A stretch of 64,000 nucleotides of DNA from Pinus tabuliformis (GCA_031772625.1 CM062816.1:830962071-831026070), one strand, 5' to 3'. Shown: positions 1 to 12,559, counted from the first letter of the stretch. Notes: generated by a model from the letters alone, not told the origin. Translations and numbers: made by a program.

Positions 1-87
1 AAGGTGAAAGGTCACAGGTTGCATGTGAGGATGAAAATGAAGGAAAATAATGGAAAATTGAAGAAAAAAGAGGCCTCATTAATAAAA

Positions 88-119
88 AGGCTAACAATGT
101 AAACTTTGAAATGGGAACT
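88..119 (+). repeat. Left terminal inverted repeat (candidate)
   Basis: It starts AGGCTAACAATGTAAA and pairs with the reverse complement of 25386-25417 with four mismatches in 32 positions. Three of the four are C/T differences. It lies about 840 bp outside the stop codon of the methyltransferase gene. Confidence 0.6.
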
Positions 120-959
120 GACATTGTTACCTGTTTCATAGAGATAGCAAAAAAGTGACCCGATTTTGAAAGGGGTGATGCAGAACACACATGTTTGTTT
201 TAGAGCATAGTTTTTGGCACTTTAAATTTTTTTATGTACATTACGTTTTAGAATGGTAGTGACTTTCATGCTAATTTTAAAAAGTGGTAATTCTGCATCA
301 GGCCCTTTTTTTTAAAAACCTATTTTTGACTTTAAATTTTCTTATGTATGAAATGTAACTAATTATTTTCTAAATTTAATCATTTTTGAAGTGGTCTTCT
401 TCTTCATATTTTCTTGTTTTTATTTTATTTTTTATTTTTTTTGTAGTGAGGTTTTTATCGTTTGCATATTTAAAGAAGAAGGTCGATATTTTGAATTTTC
501 AATATTCTACTTATTTATACATCGTTAATTAATTTTTCAATCCACATGAAATAATTGTCACTAAGAAACAATAATTTTTAACAATTGACATAAAAATAAC
601 CATTTTTAACATAAATATAACTAAAAAACTACACATTTTGATAAAAAAAAAAATTATTTTTTTCGAGAGATGACATGTCAAAATCACAATTTTTATAGGA
701 AAATTTTAACTAAAAATGGTTAAATAATAGGTTTTTTTTTATGAATTTCATGTCAAAAAAAATAATAATAATCACTGTTTTTTCAAAAAATAATGATTAA
801 CATAAAAATTAATGCGAAAATCACATAATACAAATATTGAACACATAACAACCTTAATTGAGTGCTTATTCTTCTCATAAATGTCAAAGTCAAAACATTA
901 CAAGTATAACTAATTAATAATTACAAAAAATGAGCTTGATTTCCAAGCATAACTTAAAT
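120..959. other. Left subterminal non-coding DNA
   Basis: AT-rich, with long A and T runs and no credible reading frame. A phrase resembling ctttaaattttcttatgta occurs twice (about 220-250 and 330-350). A 10-bp inverted pair TGATGCAGAA / TTCTGCATCA lies at about 177-186 and 290-300. No other feature seen. The first 87 bases of the window hold nothing I can assign. Confidence 0.4.
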
Positions 960-1720
960 TTAATCGACAATGTCACGTAATCCAAACTCATCATCCTCTA
1001 GAGTTTCATCACTGTCTTCTTCCACAATATTTTCTGCTTCATTTTGTTCATTTTCCTCTTCTAATGGATCTTTGATGTCTGTGAATCTCCTAATGTATGC
1101 CTTTCCAATCATTCCGTGTAATGGTGGTTGGGGTTCCTTTGCCTTTTTTGCCACACGTGATTCACTAAAGTCCCCTTTCTTCAACCCAATTTCTTGCATT
1201 GCATCTGGAAGAAATTAAAAAGCATTAGTTCTTTGCTGAATAAAATTGCATTGTATTGGATCTTTTTCAATGGCAATGAAATTTATTCCTTTTTGAAGGC
1301 AACATGCTAGTGTTGTACCTAATTATCAAACACAAAAGAAATAATGAAGTAAATTAGTACAATGACATATAAATTAAGAAATAACATATTGAAATTCAAT
1401 TCTATATAATAAAACTTACCTGAGCCAGAAAATAAATCCAGAACCCAATCTCCTTCATTTAAACATATGTCTATAAGATAGTTAATCAATAACTGTGGTT
1501 TTTGATAAATGTTAACTCTCTCTCCTTTTGCTTCTTTGTCTTCATATGTTAATTTTCTCACAACAACATCGTAAGTCAGTAGTTGGCTATGACTCTTTCC
1601 ATCTACCTTATTAAAATCATAGACATATAGCTTTCATCTTTTGCCCAACTATTAATACGGATGAACTCACAATCATTTATAAATGGTTGATCTTAACAGT
1701 TAAGAAGATTTGACTTTTGC
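960..1720 (-). pseudogene. 3' exons of ParB/N6-N4 DNA methyltransferase gene (motif I and acidic tail)
   Basis: Two exons are visible on the minus strand: 1720-1420 and 1318-960, separated by a 101-bp GT-AG intron. Across that junction the frame reads VLDLFSGSG then TTLACCLQKG, followed by INFIAIEKDPIQ. This is the DxFxGSGTT / G-x-E-x-D motif I block (AdoMet binding) of beta-class N6/N4 methyltransferases, which carry it C-terminal to the catalytic motif. The preceding exon contains RINSWAKDES and YDFNKVDG in two frames, so one small indel lies between them near 1640. After motif I comes an in-frame TAA near 1215, then a Lys-rich stretch and a very acidic tail (EEENEQNEAEN, EEDSDETLEDDE) ending at 960. 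A copia insertion separates this part from the upstream exons at 17.36-20.17 kb. Confident about the motif; the copy is non-functional. Confidence 0.75.
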
Positions 1721-1764
1721 CTGTAACATGAAATAGTAAAAGTTCAATTAACTTGTACATAAAT

Positions 1765-1940
1765 TGTCAGACTAGGAGGTAACTCCTCAAAACAATTCAT
1801 AATATTCATTCAGGTTGGTCTTTATAATATACATGAGGGAGAGACTGTTCATTTCATCTCCCGATGACACTTCATATTTTCTATTATTTATTTACATCAA
1901 TTACAGTTATTCACCCAATATTGATGATTAGGTGTCAACA
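1765..1940 (-). repeat. 3' LTR of copia element 1
   Basis: 176 bp, starting TGTTGACACC on the minus strand. It is preceded by a polypurine tract with nine consecutive G (plus strand 1941-1951). Confidence 0.93.
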
Positions 1941-1954
1941 TTCCCCCCCCCAAA

Positions 1955-2717
1955 TCTGAAGGGATGTTAGTGAGTCCAAGCATCGTTCTAGATCTTTCAA
2001 GCTTTTCTCTTCCAAGCGCTTTGGTGAAGATGTCTGCAATTTTCTCATTAGTGGAACAATGGCGGAGATGGATTGTTTTGGCCTCAACATGATGTCAAAT
2101 CAGATGATATTTAGTATTGATGTGCTTCGTTTGATCATGGAACTTTGGGTTCTTGGCCAACTTTATTGCTGGGGTATTTTCAATCATGAGTGGAGTCGAT
2201 TGTACTTATTTTACCTGCAAATCTTCAAGAATTTTCTTGAGCCACACAATTTCTTTTGTTGCCTCAGCTGCTGCCACATATTCTGCCTCTGTTGTGGAAT
2301 CTGCTGGAATTGATTGTTTGCGTGATCTCTAGGAGACAGCTTCTGATCCAAGACTCATAACATAACCTGAAGTAGATACCCCAGTTTTTTTGTCTCCATC
2401 GAAGTCTGAATCAAAGTATCCAATCAAGTTGAAGTCGTCCACCTGTGTATACTTGATTCCAAAGTCTTGAGTTCCCTTCAAGTACCTTAGAACTCTTTTT
2501 GCAGCAGACCAATGTCCCTCACAAGGCTTTTGCATAAACCTGGAGAGGATTCCAACAACAAACGAAATGTCTGGTCTGGTAGTAGTTAGGTAGTTGAGAC
2601 TTCCTACAAGCTGTCTATACTTTGTTGTATCCTCAAATTCTTTTCCTTCAATGGATGTGAGCTTTATGTTTTGTTCCATTGGAGTAGTAAGAGGATTTCA
2701 TTCTGTCATGCCAAACC
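1955..2717 (-). pseudogene. Copia RT C-terminus and RNase H
   Basis: The RT thumb/connection continues from the other side of the nested element: SIEGKEFEDTTKYRQLVGSL, RPDISFVVGILSRFM and HWSAAKRVLRYLKGT. RNase H follows: FDSDFDGDKKTGVSTSGY, then after a stop STTEAEYVAAAEATKEI, HDQTKHINTKYH and ADIFTKALGREK, with the conserved acidic residues present. It ends just before the polypurine tract. Several in-frame stops occur (about 2328, 2210 and 2095). Confidence 0.87.
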
Positions 2718-3759
2718 TGTTATTGGGAAAACTAGTGCCTATTCAGAGCTGCTAGTCCCACTAAGACGGGTAGCTATCTTAGAAACAAACAAACTAAAGT
2801 CACTTGTGTTTTCCTTTATGAGAGATAGATGAGAAAGAAGCAGAGAGTACCAACTTCGATCTTTCGCTTGGCTCCTTGCTTGTTTCCTTTCCCCTTTGAC
2901 AGAATTTCGCCACTCCTTCCTTACTTATCCCGCTTCAAAGAGCACCTGTAGAGTCAAAGCAGCATAATACCATCAAAGCATAGAGATCTATAACCATAAA
3001 CAATATAGGATTAGATGTATATTAACCATATAGATGCATATATCAATACAAGATTCAGAGATATACAAGAATATGGAGGAAAACTCAAATAGCTTTATTG
3101 ATAGAAGTAGTAGAAGAGAGGATTACAACACATTGGTCTGACCCAGCGCCATCCTCCCAGCATGAAATCCCTCTTCACCTCATACAAAGCAAGATCACCC
3201 AACAATGTCTTCAAAGAGAGACCAACAACACTTCCTTGCAAATTACAAAATTCCAACCTTTTGGATCTCTGGGATGAGGGATCCATGTATAGATGTTTGC
3301 AGAGGGGTGAGTCAACTTCTGGGATTTTGATTAGTGTCATATCTCTTATAGTTCTTGGTTCCACTTGGATATTTCATGATCCCTTACTCATCCCTGGGTG
3401 AATTCAGAGAGGCAAGTGTCAAATGAGCAGCTTCTAGAAGATTCTCAGGGTCTCCACCTAGCAAACTGCTTCTACCATTTGTCTACTCTCACTCATTGCA
3501 CCCTACAAAAGGGATTTTTAGTATGCATCGCACTTTTTGCATGTGGCAGGTGAGATGCATCACACCCTTAGCACTGGGCAGTCTGTATGGTCCTATTTTG
3601 ACCAGTTCTGAGTAGTTTTTTAGGTAAAACTTCTGGGAGATGATGTAATTAGTTGACCTTGCTCCTTTAGGGTATGAAACAAAACTTTTAGGGACTTAGA
3701 AGCCCTTGGTTTATCAACATATGTGATTGGGGTTGCAGTGTCCAAATATGTCTATAACA
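2718..3759 (-). repeat. 3' LTR of nested Tat derivative
   Basis: TG...CA ends, 1042 bp, matching 11528-12559 almost collinearly with a few small indels (for example a 13-base difference near 3260). The minus-strand start is TGTTATAGACATATTTGG. Confidence 0.93.
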
Positions 3760-5835
3760 GTTGCCCCCTAAAGCATGAGGTCGTAAATATTTTTGATGTT
3801 GGGTGAAATGCTTTATCATGAGGATCCGAGGTTTTTCGAACTAGAAGGTGACCTGTAATAAGATACAATACAATACATTATCTTCATAATATTTTTCATG
3901 ATCTAGCTGAGGCGGGCATTCCCATGCTCATCTTTATAAATTCATTTTCATGTACATAGAACAGACAACCGTCTGTGTGACAGACTGATGATTCGGGTAG
4001 AGCCATCATCCTTTGGTTTGGATGATTATCTGTGCAGCAATGATGTACATTTGATGTCTTTATTTTCCTAAATATATCGCAACCCAGATGGATGAAACTA
4101 GATCCGGGGTCTTCAAAACTCGTTCAATCTTCGCCCAGAGTACAAGTCGGTCCATGTGAAAAGATGTTCTAATGTCGAACATGGAAAGACATCACCTGAT
4201 TACCAGCCAATGATGTAAGCTGTTAATAGGTGCGAGAGGAATCACCGATGATGATGATGACCCTCAAGGTACTGCAGTACAATTCACGTGGTGTGAATAC
4301 ATGAGTCGATGTCGAACACCACGCAAAATCTTTCAGTCGAAGGCCATTAATGTAAACCTGTCGCCGGAAGTGAGAAACTTTCCATTGAGGCATGCAAGCT
4401 TCAAAGTACTGAAAGGGTTGTTCCTAGGTCGACTTCTTGGATAATGAGCTAATGTCGACAAGAAGTGACCCATCGTAGGAGGGAATTAATGAATCCCACA
4501 TCTATGACACGAAACAGAGCAAATGATTTTGTGGAGGTGAAAACGATCTGATGATACAAGGTTCAGGGTGGCGGTCATGAAAGAATGAAGCGTGAAGGTA
4601 TTGCAGCAGATGAGACACAAGCTAGGTTGGTGAATTCTCTAAGCAACTTCTCTTGAACATATCGGCGACACTGAAATGGATTAGTAGCATTAACCCCAAA
4701 AATGGATGGTACGGTGGACCAATGGTGATATGACCGGTGAACGGAATAACCCAACCCGACTCAATCATGGCGATGGAGTGAAAGTTTCATGTTCAAGAGC
4801 GACCTGCTACCAATAAAGTTTCTTCAAGTTTTCTTCCCAATTTTCCCCAGTCATTTCTGACCAGTACCTTTTTAATTTTGTTAAGCTTGAGGAGGATAAC
4901 ATATGCTTTTTCTATAATTTTCCCTTCGGGCAAACCCGTCGCTATGTTTTAACAAGCCTAGTGACAATGAGACTCGCTCTTGTCTAGGTGGACAAGTTTG
5001 TCGCTATTGTTTTAACGAGTTTAACAACAAGGATAACTCGGTTATTTTCAATTTTAGAGAGTCTAAAAAGAGATGGAAAGGAAACTCCAATATTCCTTTT
5101 TCATAATATAATCCCTTAAGTCTGAAAAAGTATAAACAATGCGAAAGGGATGACTTTTCGATAGTTTTAACGAGCCGAACAAGACAAACGCTCGATATTT
5201 TTGTGCAATAATCCCTTAGGTCCAAAAAGATTAAAATATAAAGGAGGGATGGCACTTCCAATGACTTTAACGAGCTGGAGAGGCCAATTGCTCGGCAATC
5301 TTTTCATATTTTACGAGTCAAATGAAAAGAGCTTAAAGGAGACTCGTTTTTTGAGGAACGAGTGATTTTTTTGGATAGCAACTGGTTCCAGGTAAGGTTT
5401 GGAACGTTTCAATCACAGGAGTGTAAATAATGTGTCTAATAGAATCACTCGTCACAACTATTCCTCAAAAGGGGTAAAAAATCAAATGGAGGCGTATGAT
5501 CGGCTGAAAAAGAGTGGAGGTGATGGTAAGAACACGACCAAGGTTCAAAAGTTGATAATTATGCGATCGCAATGGTTATTTACCGAAGGTGTGTTCATTT
5601 TTTAATGAGCTTGAACTCTGGGGTAACATTTGCTTATTGCTAGGTTTATTTTTTAACGAGCTTGAACTTCGCGTAAAACTGTTCGTGGCCTAGTTTATTT
5701 TTTAATGAGCTTGAACCATGCAATAACATATGCTCATCTTCAGTTTCATGTTTACACAAGCTTAAAACGAAAAACTATGCTTGTTATAACTTCGCATGCC
5801 CCCGGCATAATGATGCAAATCGAGATGCACGCCCC
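3760..5835 (-). other. 3' untranslated region of nested Tat derivative with recurrent TTTAACGAG motif
   Basis: No coding sequence supported. The phrase TTTAACGAG (or TTTAATGAG) recurs at irregular intervals, for example near 5010, 5165, 5265, 5593, 5652 and 5700, often followed by a -CTTGAAC-like run. Parts align with 33722-35600 beside the LTR of the larger Tat element, such as GGCATTCCCATGCTC near 3915 and GGCATTCCCATACTC near 33870. Confidence 0.7.
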
Positions 5836-6657
5836 CTAAGCTTCATTGCATTCAATGCGGTGGTTGGAATGAAGGTTTACCTTCAAGATATTTGAAAGAC
5901 TCGACTTGGATTTTACGAGATCATAATCAAAGACTCGATTTGGAAAGGGATTCGTTTCATTTTTTAATGAGGTTGACACAAGATAAGAACCGTCCTCGGA
6001 ATCCACCGTATTTACAGTATTTGATAGAAAATCAAAAAGTAAAGGATGATTAAGGTCGCTGGAATAATCTTCATGGTAATCCGGAAGATGGGAACAATGG
6101 TGGTAATCTTCCCATGGTGACTCTCCTATCATCGTTGACTGAATGATTCCTTCGTCTGTAGAATGTACATGTGACCAAGGATCTGAAGAGGTGCCATATT
6201 CCTTAGACCTATCTATCCAAACACTCAATGAGCATTGATTTGGGTTTTCCCCCCCAGGCCAAGAAAATTGATTGCTACAATATTTCTATTGGGCTTGGAG
6301 GCAATACTTGGCGATGATCCATGCTGACAAAATGTTCGGGAACCTTATGAATTTTTTAGATATAGAAGATATCATATTGCAGGTTTCCATCGTGGCCACT
6401 TCCGCCAGATTACTCGAAGGCGATAGGGCAAAAGTACCCATTAAAGTAGGGTCTTTTAGGAGGCCTACTCTGATATTTTGATGTGAATGAGAGATTCCAT
6501 GGATCATTGGAATGCTTCCCGTAACTTGTGAATTGTTGGGGAGGAAGGTTTGTTGATCAGCGATTGTAATTCCTCCTTGAAAAGGAAATGCAATCTTTCT
6601 AAAGTATGTTGACACAACAGTAGCCATAGCATAAATCCAGGGCCTTCCCCAGTTCAA
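5836..6657 (-). pseudogene. Tat protease C-terminus and pol linker
   Basis: Two frames. 6657-6286 starts with LGRPWI-like NWGRPWIYAMATVVSTY, the conserved block after the Tat protease. 6228-5836 has SPWEDYHHCSHLPDYHE, aligning with MPWDNYHHRSYILPNFE at about 46840 in the larger Tat element, where RT follows directly. Here nothing RT-like follows: the frame stops at 5836 and noncoding repeats begin. Confidence 0.75.
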
Positions 6658-6694
6658 CTTGCAAGTTACTTAAAATCCCGTATGGGGTGTATGT

Positions 6695-9600
6695 TCATCC
6701 ATCGAATGCTTTTAATGTCGTTGATGATCTTGACAAGGGTGGTGATCCTAAAGTTTTCCAGCGACTCATTGACATAATGCATGTAGATGCCCCCTCATCA
6801 ATAATTGTTCGATGAATAGTTTTGTTGAGGGCTTTCACTTGTATGAGGAAAGCGAGTTGAGTGGATAACTGAGGTTTGTATCCTTTATGGTTAAAGGCCA
6901 CAAGATTGGAATCCACTGGGTCAACCCCACCTATTGTTGATAATAGAGCCTGCTTTTGGGAGGGGCAATTTTGCAGTACTTCAAGCGTCGACATAGCGAA
7001 TGGCAATTGAGCCAGATCCTCTACTATATTATAATTTTGTGCTGCTCGAGCACGAGGATTAAATGTTGATTTGTGTACTATTCCTTTTGGAGGCTTTATT
7101 GTTAGTTCAGGAATGATGGGTGGCACAACTTCGGTTGAAGTTGTTGTCGAACTACTAGATTGATATGCAGCCTTGTTGTTCGACAGCTGTGGATTCCCGT
7201 AATCTTTATTCCTTGTCGATATCAAAGCATCATTTTGCTGTTTCGAAATGGATAACATAAGCAATTGGGATCGGGAAGCATTGTCGCTAGCAACCAGATT
7301 GGTTTCTGGGTTTGGAAATGGATCAATCAATACTGCTGAAGTTTTTGAACTCTTAAAGAATTTCTTAACCTCAACTTTATATGGACAATCTCTCGTCCAA
7401 TGGTCCTCATCGCATATGAGACATGGCCCAAGAGGTTTCTTTTGCCCAGAAGGGTTCGCAGAAGATTTTTCAGGAGACGAATCATCATGTTTCTTCTTTT
7501 TGCTTTTCCCTTTCTTCTTGCCCCCTGGCTGCTTCGGTTCTTTGCCTTTGTCGGTCGACACGGCATTAACCTCCGAGGCTAGAAGTTCTTCATTTGCATT
7601 TTGACCAGAAACCTTACGGGCTTTCTTAGATGTAGCCTTTGTGGATTTCATGTTGGTCGTACCTATCACGCCATCGTCGGCATGAGAGTCTTTGTTTGAT
7701 TTAGGAGGAGGAGGAACGAAAAACTCTAGTCTAGGAGCATCAGGGATTTTGTCATAGAGTGTGCCAAACTGAGTATAGATCAAGTCTAGATATTGCGCAC
7801 GAGCAATGACTTGCTCTTCAGTGACGACTCCTCCCTTTGCCACATCTTCTGTAATAGAAGGTAACAATGACTTAATAAACCATTCAGCTAGCAGCTGATC
7901 AGGAACATATGTTTTTACCATTCTACGATGATGTTGCCACTCATGAATATGATCAAATATGTGAGTGGTCGTCATCTGCTTGAAATTGGTAAGAAGCTCC
8001 ATTCCTGTTTCGTACCTTATTGGTAACTGAATATGGGTTAAAAAGGTGGTGGAAAGGGCGCTGAAGCTATTGAATGAAGCTCTAGGCCATTCAATGTACC
8101 ATTTTGCTGTCGGACCAGTTAACGTTCATTGGAAAAGGTGAAGCCTAATTGAATCATCATTTAGAGTGTTGGAGGAACACCACAGATGAAAGGTCATCAC
8201 ATGATTCGATGGATCTTCCCCTAGATTCCCATTGAATTTAGGAATATCTGATGGAAGTTTATGAGGAATCTCCAACCACCAAGGGTCATAAGCAATTGGA
8301 TCATTTGTTAGCCGGTTTAGATCTGGGAACTCCAAAGTCACCACGAAGGGCAACTATTGATTCAAGTTTGGCGAAGCATACCCAGGATAAGATGGGATCA
8401 CCTGAGCGGTGGGTTTTTGCATTCCAGCATAATGTATTTGATGCTGATAACTTTGATAAGGTTATTGGGCATAACCATTTTGATATGATTGATGATAACT
8501 GTTTTGAATATACAGCTGCCCATTACCGGCAAAGTTTTGTTGCTCAGGTCCTCGGTAAGCTTGCTGGAATTGCGGTTGTTGATGTTGCACCAGCCATGGT
8601 TGTGAAACCATTTTCTATTGCCCAATACTGGATGTTTGACCAAGATGAGGGGTAATAGTACCTGTTTGAGCCTGAGTCACTCCAGTTAAGGAGCCACCAA
8701 TCGGCGATTGTGGTTGCGTCATGGAGACAAGAGGCTGTTGTATTACGACCTGAGAAACTTGAGGTTGGCATACAACAGGCAACGCTTGTACTTGCAACAC
8801 CGTTACAATAGCCGATGTAGTGGGGATATTCGACACAAGTAGACTTGGTTGCATTGAGTATACAACTCTTGGTTGTTGAGGCAGTATTGGCACCCAACCA
8901 CTGGATGTGATTCCAACTTGCCCCGAATTCGGTTGTGAACTCTCATATGGTTGTTCTCAGAGGGAACAATGAAAGGGCATACTTCCCCCCATACGGCAAC
9001 AATCTAGTGCTCAAAGGAAATATTGGCCTTTGGAGATCGAACAGCCCAAATTGATACTATTGCGAAGGATCAATTTGCTAAGACTCAACATAAGAAATTC
9101 CAGATATTATTCCGGACGAACAAACGGGAACAGACCATACTGTCGAAATAGTCCCTGGGTGGACTTCCTCTAGTGATTAAGAGCTAGTTGGGATAGATGG
9201 TATACCAACGAACATCGTCGAAGTGGCGGCAGGAGGTTCTGCTACTGTTTTATTGGATGACACAGTCCTAGATGTCGATGGTTTTCCAGACATATCGAGT
9301 CTATCCAAAAGACTTCCTAGCGATTCTACAGGAACTTGCGATGAAGGGGAACTAACTTCTGAAATAGAAGGATATAGATGGATCCCAGTTCCAAAATGTG
9401 ATGGAGTACTGGATGGAAGATCCTTCGTAATCTCTTCTATAGCAATCAATCCAGGTGGAAGAGGTAGACCGTCAGGTCCGTAAAATATTTCTGGTGCCGA
9501 AGAAGGTATAGATTCTGCAGCAACAGATGTTGGAGGGGTAACACCTTCCGAATCAACCCTAGATGGAGTTGGTTCAGGAATAGAAGTGTTTATTGTTACA

Positions 9601-9842
9601 CTAGGATCAGTTCTAATGTCCTCTTGTAACTACGGAACTTCTTCTGTAGAGGCAAGGATACCAGAAACAGTTGGAGTAACTGGAGTCTCTGAGGATGTTG
9701 AAACACAAATTTCAAACAAACCAGGAGACTTTGACCCAGTTAAACGAGTCCACTTAGCCCGAAATGGTTTCGTTTCCAGAGTCAAAGATGGCCGACTCGT
9801 TAGTCTTCGCGAACGATGGGGTTTTGATTGACTTTCTTCCAC
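6695..9842 (-). pseudogene. gag: Tat gag with zinc knuckle and protease start
   Basis: Gag begins near 9842 (MEESQSKPHRSRRLTSRPSL) in fragments broken by stops and shifts: 9842-9630, 9449-9177, 8893-8615 and 8353-8126. The last contains LTNDPIAYDPWWLEIPHKLP and SNHVMTFHLWCSS, matching the gag of the larger Tat element at 47290-47607. The longest open frame, 8002-6695 (435 codons), carries the gag C-terminus (HIHEWQHHRRMVKTYVPD), a Lys/Ser-rich segment, the knuckle CLICDEDHWTRDC (CX2CX3HX4C, one residue short) and the protease entry IIDEGASTCIMS. The DEGAS active site is the Athila/Tat variant of DSGA. A conserved frame of this length in an otherwise broken element is notable. Confidence 0.82.
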
Positions 9843-11506
9843 AATTGCGGATTACTTGACCAACTCAAAATAAAAGGGGATAATGTTAGTCTGGATTAAA
9901 TGAATTTTAGACGCTTTGACACAACTTGCTTTTTCAATTTTTAAGATTCGAGAAAAAGCTAAAGATGACTCTAGTCACCTTCAATTTTTAATGAGCCTGA
10001 AGTGACAAGAGCTCATATGGACCTTTTCCTTTAAGGAGTCTAAAAAGGAATGAAAGAGACTTCTCTGGAAATCTAGACAGAGGGATTACCAAACCAATCA
10101 CAAAACTGCAGAATACTTTTTACGGTACGACAGTCAATCTTCTCGAATGTTATGTTCAGTGCATTGCGATCAATAGGGTGACAGACACGGCTTCCTAAAC
10201 TGGCACTTGTCGTCTCAAAGAGGAGGAATCACCCAACCTACAATGAAAGTGATAGTTACCAAGCTTTACGATGCCGAAATACATCTCTAGCCTAGACTTC
10301 TAGATGTTGTGCATTAGGTTCCAAAGCGTTTTTATGTTCATTGAATTTATTTTACAGTTGATCCTTATTAAGAAGTTTGCCTTTAAGGTTCACCGCATGA
10401 TGTAGATATACAATTCCTAAATATGCAATCTAAGATGATAAATAGTCGTTTACTCTTCTTTTTGCAATGAAAATCCTAGCTACTAAGGAAAGAGGAGCGA
10501 AATTCTTTCAACATAGAGCAGAGAGCACACACTAGAATGCACTGTCCTAAATCAAAATCAACAAGAAATCTAAATGCAAATGCACATGCATGTATTTTTT
10601 TCCGCTTTCTTAATGTGTGGATGACAAAAAGAATGCTAGATACAAATCTGAACTATCTTTTCTCTAAAAGCGACAATACTAACATTTTTCTCTTTAAAAG
10701 ATGAAAGGAAGACAAGGACGACACTTTGCGATTTTGAATTGAAAACTACTTTCGACACTTGAAATACTATTAATTCAGATCAAATACAAGAGTAGCAGTG
10801 TAATCGACCATCAACAGAGTAGGATTCTTTTCTTTGACTGAAAACGACACTTGTGACACTTTCAAATCAAAAGACGACAATTCAATTAAGCTACTTTTTT
10901 GTAAAGGAGAACTGTAAATGGCGAAAAATACATAAAAACATTCACAATTATTTATACAATGGAGGCTGAATAATGCAAAGGAAGGGAGTTTCAACAGTGG
11001 TATACTAATCACAGATAGCAAAACTCCTTAATAAAGTTGAAGACAGTGAAGAAAAAACCAAAATCTGGAGGCAGAAATAGTCTTATCTGATCATCGCACC
11101 TGTAACATAGGGAAACAGGGATGCATCCCACCTACTGCACACAGGAGGTGCGATGCATCCAGTCTGCCAAAAGGAGACCATGAAATGGTCTAAGGACGAG
11201 ACTTTAACTTGGTTTTTTGTCACAGTTTGCAGCTTAGTTCAGGGATTTAGGCTGAGCTAATGATAGTCAGTAAATACAAAGTATAGGGGCTGATCTAATG
11301 AGGTTACTTGAGCTACCACCAGGGCACTTAGGATGTTTGCAAGTCAGTTGTTCAGTTCATAAACAAACCTAGAGATTGACTAAAGCAACGTTGATCTACT
11401 TTGCACTTGCATAGAAAATGCAGTTCGAAGGCTAGCTGGCTTAACTTCAGGCTTCCTCCGTAGTTTATGAAGCAAACAAATAGAGACAAGCAATCAAACC
11501 ATTTGC
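9843..11506 (-). other. Leader of nested Tat derivative
   Basis: About 1.6 kb with no convincing coding sequence. The stretch near 10080-10200 resembles 52080-52170 in the larger Tat element, so leaders of the two are homologous next to gag. Confidence 0.5.
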
Positions 11507-11524
11507 TCCCCAGCGGAGTTGCCA
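11507..11524 (-). other. Primer-binding site of nested Tat derivative
   Basis: Minus strand TGGCAACTCCGCTGGGGA, three bases inside the 5' LTR. From memory this resembles the Arg-tRNA-type site of Ogre/Tat elements rather than the Met type used by the other elements here. Confidence 0.7.
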
Positions 11525-11527
11525 TTT

Positions 11528-12559
11528 TTTTATTGGGAAAACTAGTGTCTATTCAGAGCTGCTAGTCCTATTAAGACGGGTAGCTATCTTAGAAACAAAC
11601 AAACTAAAGTCACTTGCGTTTTCCTTTATGAGAGATAGATGAGAAAGAAGTAGAGAGTACCAACCTCAGTCTTTTGCTTGGCTTCTTGCTTGTTTCCTTT
11701 CCCCTTTGACAGAATTTCGCCACTCCTTCCTTACTTGTCCCGCTTCAAAGAGCACCTGTAGAGTCAAAGCAGCATAATGCCATCAAAGCATAGAGATCTA
11801 TAACCATAAACAATATAGGATCAGATGTATATTAACCATACAGATGCATATATCAATACAAGATTCAGAGATATAAAAGAATATGGAGGAAAACTCAAAT
11901 AGCTTTATTGATAGAAGTAGTAGAAGAGAGGATTATAACCCATTGGTCTGACCCAGCGCCATCCTCCCAGCATGAAAGCCCTCTTCACCTCATACAAAGC
12001 AAGATCACCCAACAATGTATTCAAAGAGAAACCAACAACACTTCCTTGCAAATTACAAAATTCCAACCTTGGGATGAGGGATCCATATATAGATGTTTGC
12101 AGAGGGGTGAGTCAGCTTCTGGGATTTTGATTAGTGTCATCTCTCTGATAGTTCTTGGTTCCACTTGGAGATTTCATGATCCCTTACTCATCCCTGGGCG
12201 AATTCAGAGAGGCAAGTGTCAAATGAGTAGCTTCTAGAAGATTCTCAAGGTCTCCACCTAGCAAACTGCTTCTGCCATTTTTCTGCTCTTGCTCATCGCA
12301 CCCTACAGAAGGGCTTTCCAGTATGCATCGCACTTTTTTCATGTGGCAGGTGAGATGCATCGCACCTTTAGCACTGGGCAGTCAGTATGGTCCTGTTTTG
12401 ACCAGTTCTGAGTAGTTTTTAAGGGAAAACTTCTGGGAGATGATGTAATCAGCTGACCTTGTTCCTTTAGGGTATGAAACAACACTTTTAGGGACTTAGA
12501 AGCCCTTGGTTTATGGACATATGTGATTGGGGTTGCAGTGCCCAAATATGTCTATAACA
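11528..12559 (-). repeat. 5' LTR of nested Tat derivative
   Basis: 1032 bp. The inner terminus has TT in place of the TG seen at 2718 (plus-strand view), a point change at the LTR edge. The outer end TCTATAACA is intact. Confidence 0.92.

Larger units (their letters stand above)
2718..12559 (-). mobile_element. Tat-lineage gypsy derivative lacking RT/RH/IN, nested in copia RT
   Basis: LTRs of 1042 and 1032 bp (2718-3759, 11528-12559) flank about 7.8 kb. Flanks are AAACC and AAACT, a 5-bp duplication with one change. The primer-binding region (11507-11524) and polypurine tract TTTAGGGGGCAA (3760-3771) fix minus orientation. The inside holds gag, zinc knuckle, protease and the pol linker, then jumps to the 3' untranslated region. 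The RT, RNase H, integrase, second RNase H and antisense gene found in the related element at 33.4-54.6 kb are absent. It splits the copia RT frame, so it is younger than that element. It probably depended on proteins of an autonomous relative. Confidence 0.9.

Noticed and set aside
2059..2313. Plus-strand frame of 84 codons
   Set aside because: Antisense of the copia RNase H region (STTEAEYVAAAE and HDQTKHINTKYH on the minus strand).
7248..7604. Plus-strand open frame of 118 codons
   Set aside because: It is the complement of the well-supported minus-strand Tat gag frame (8002-6695) and has no motif of its own.
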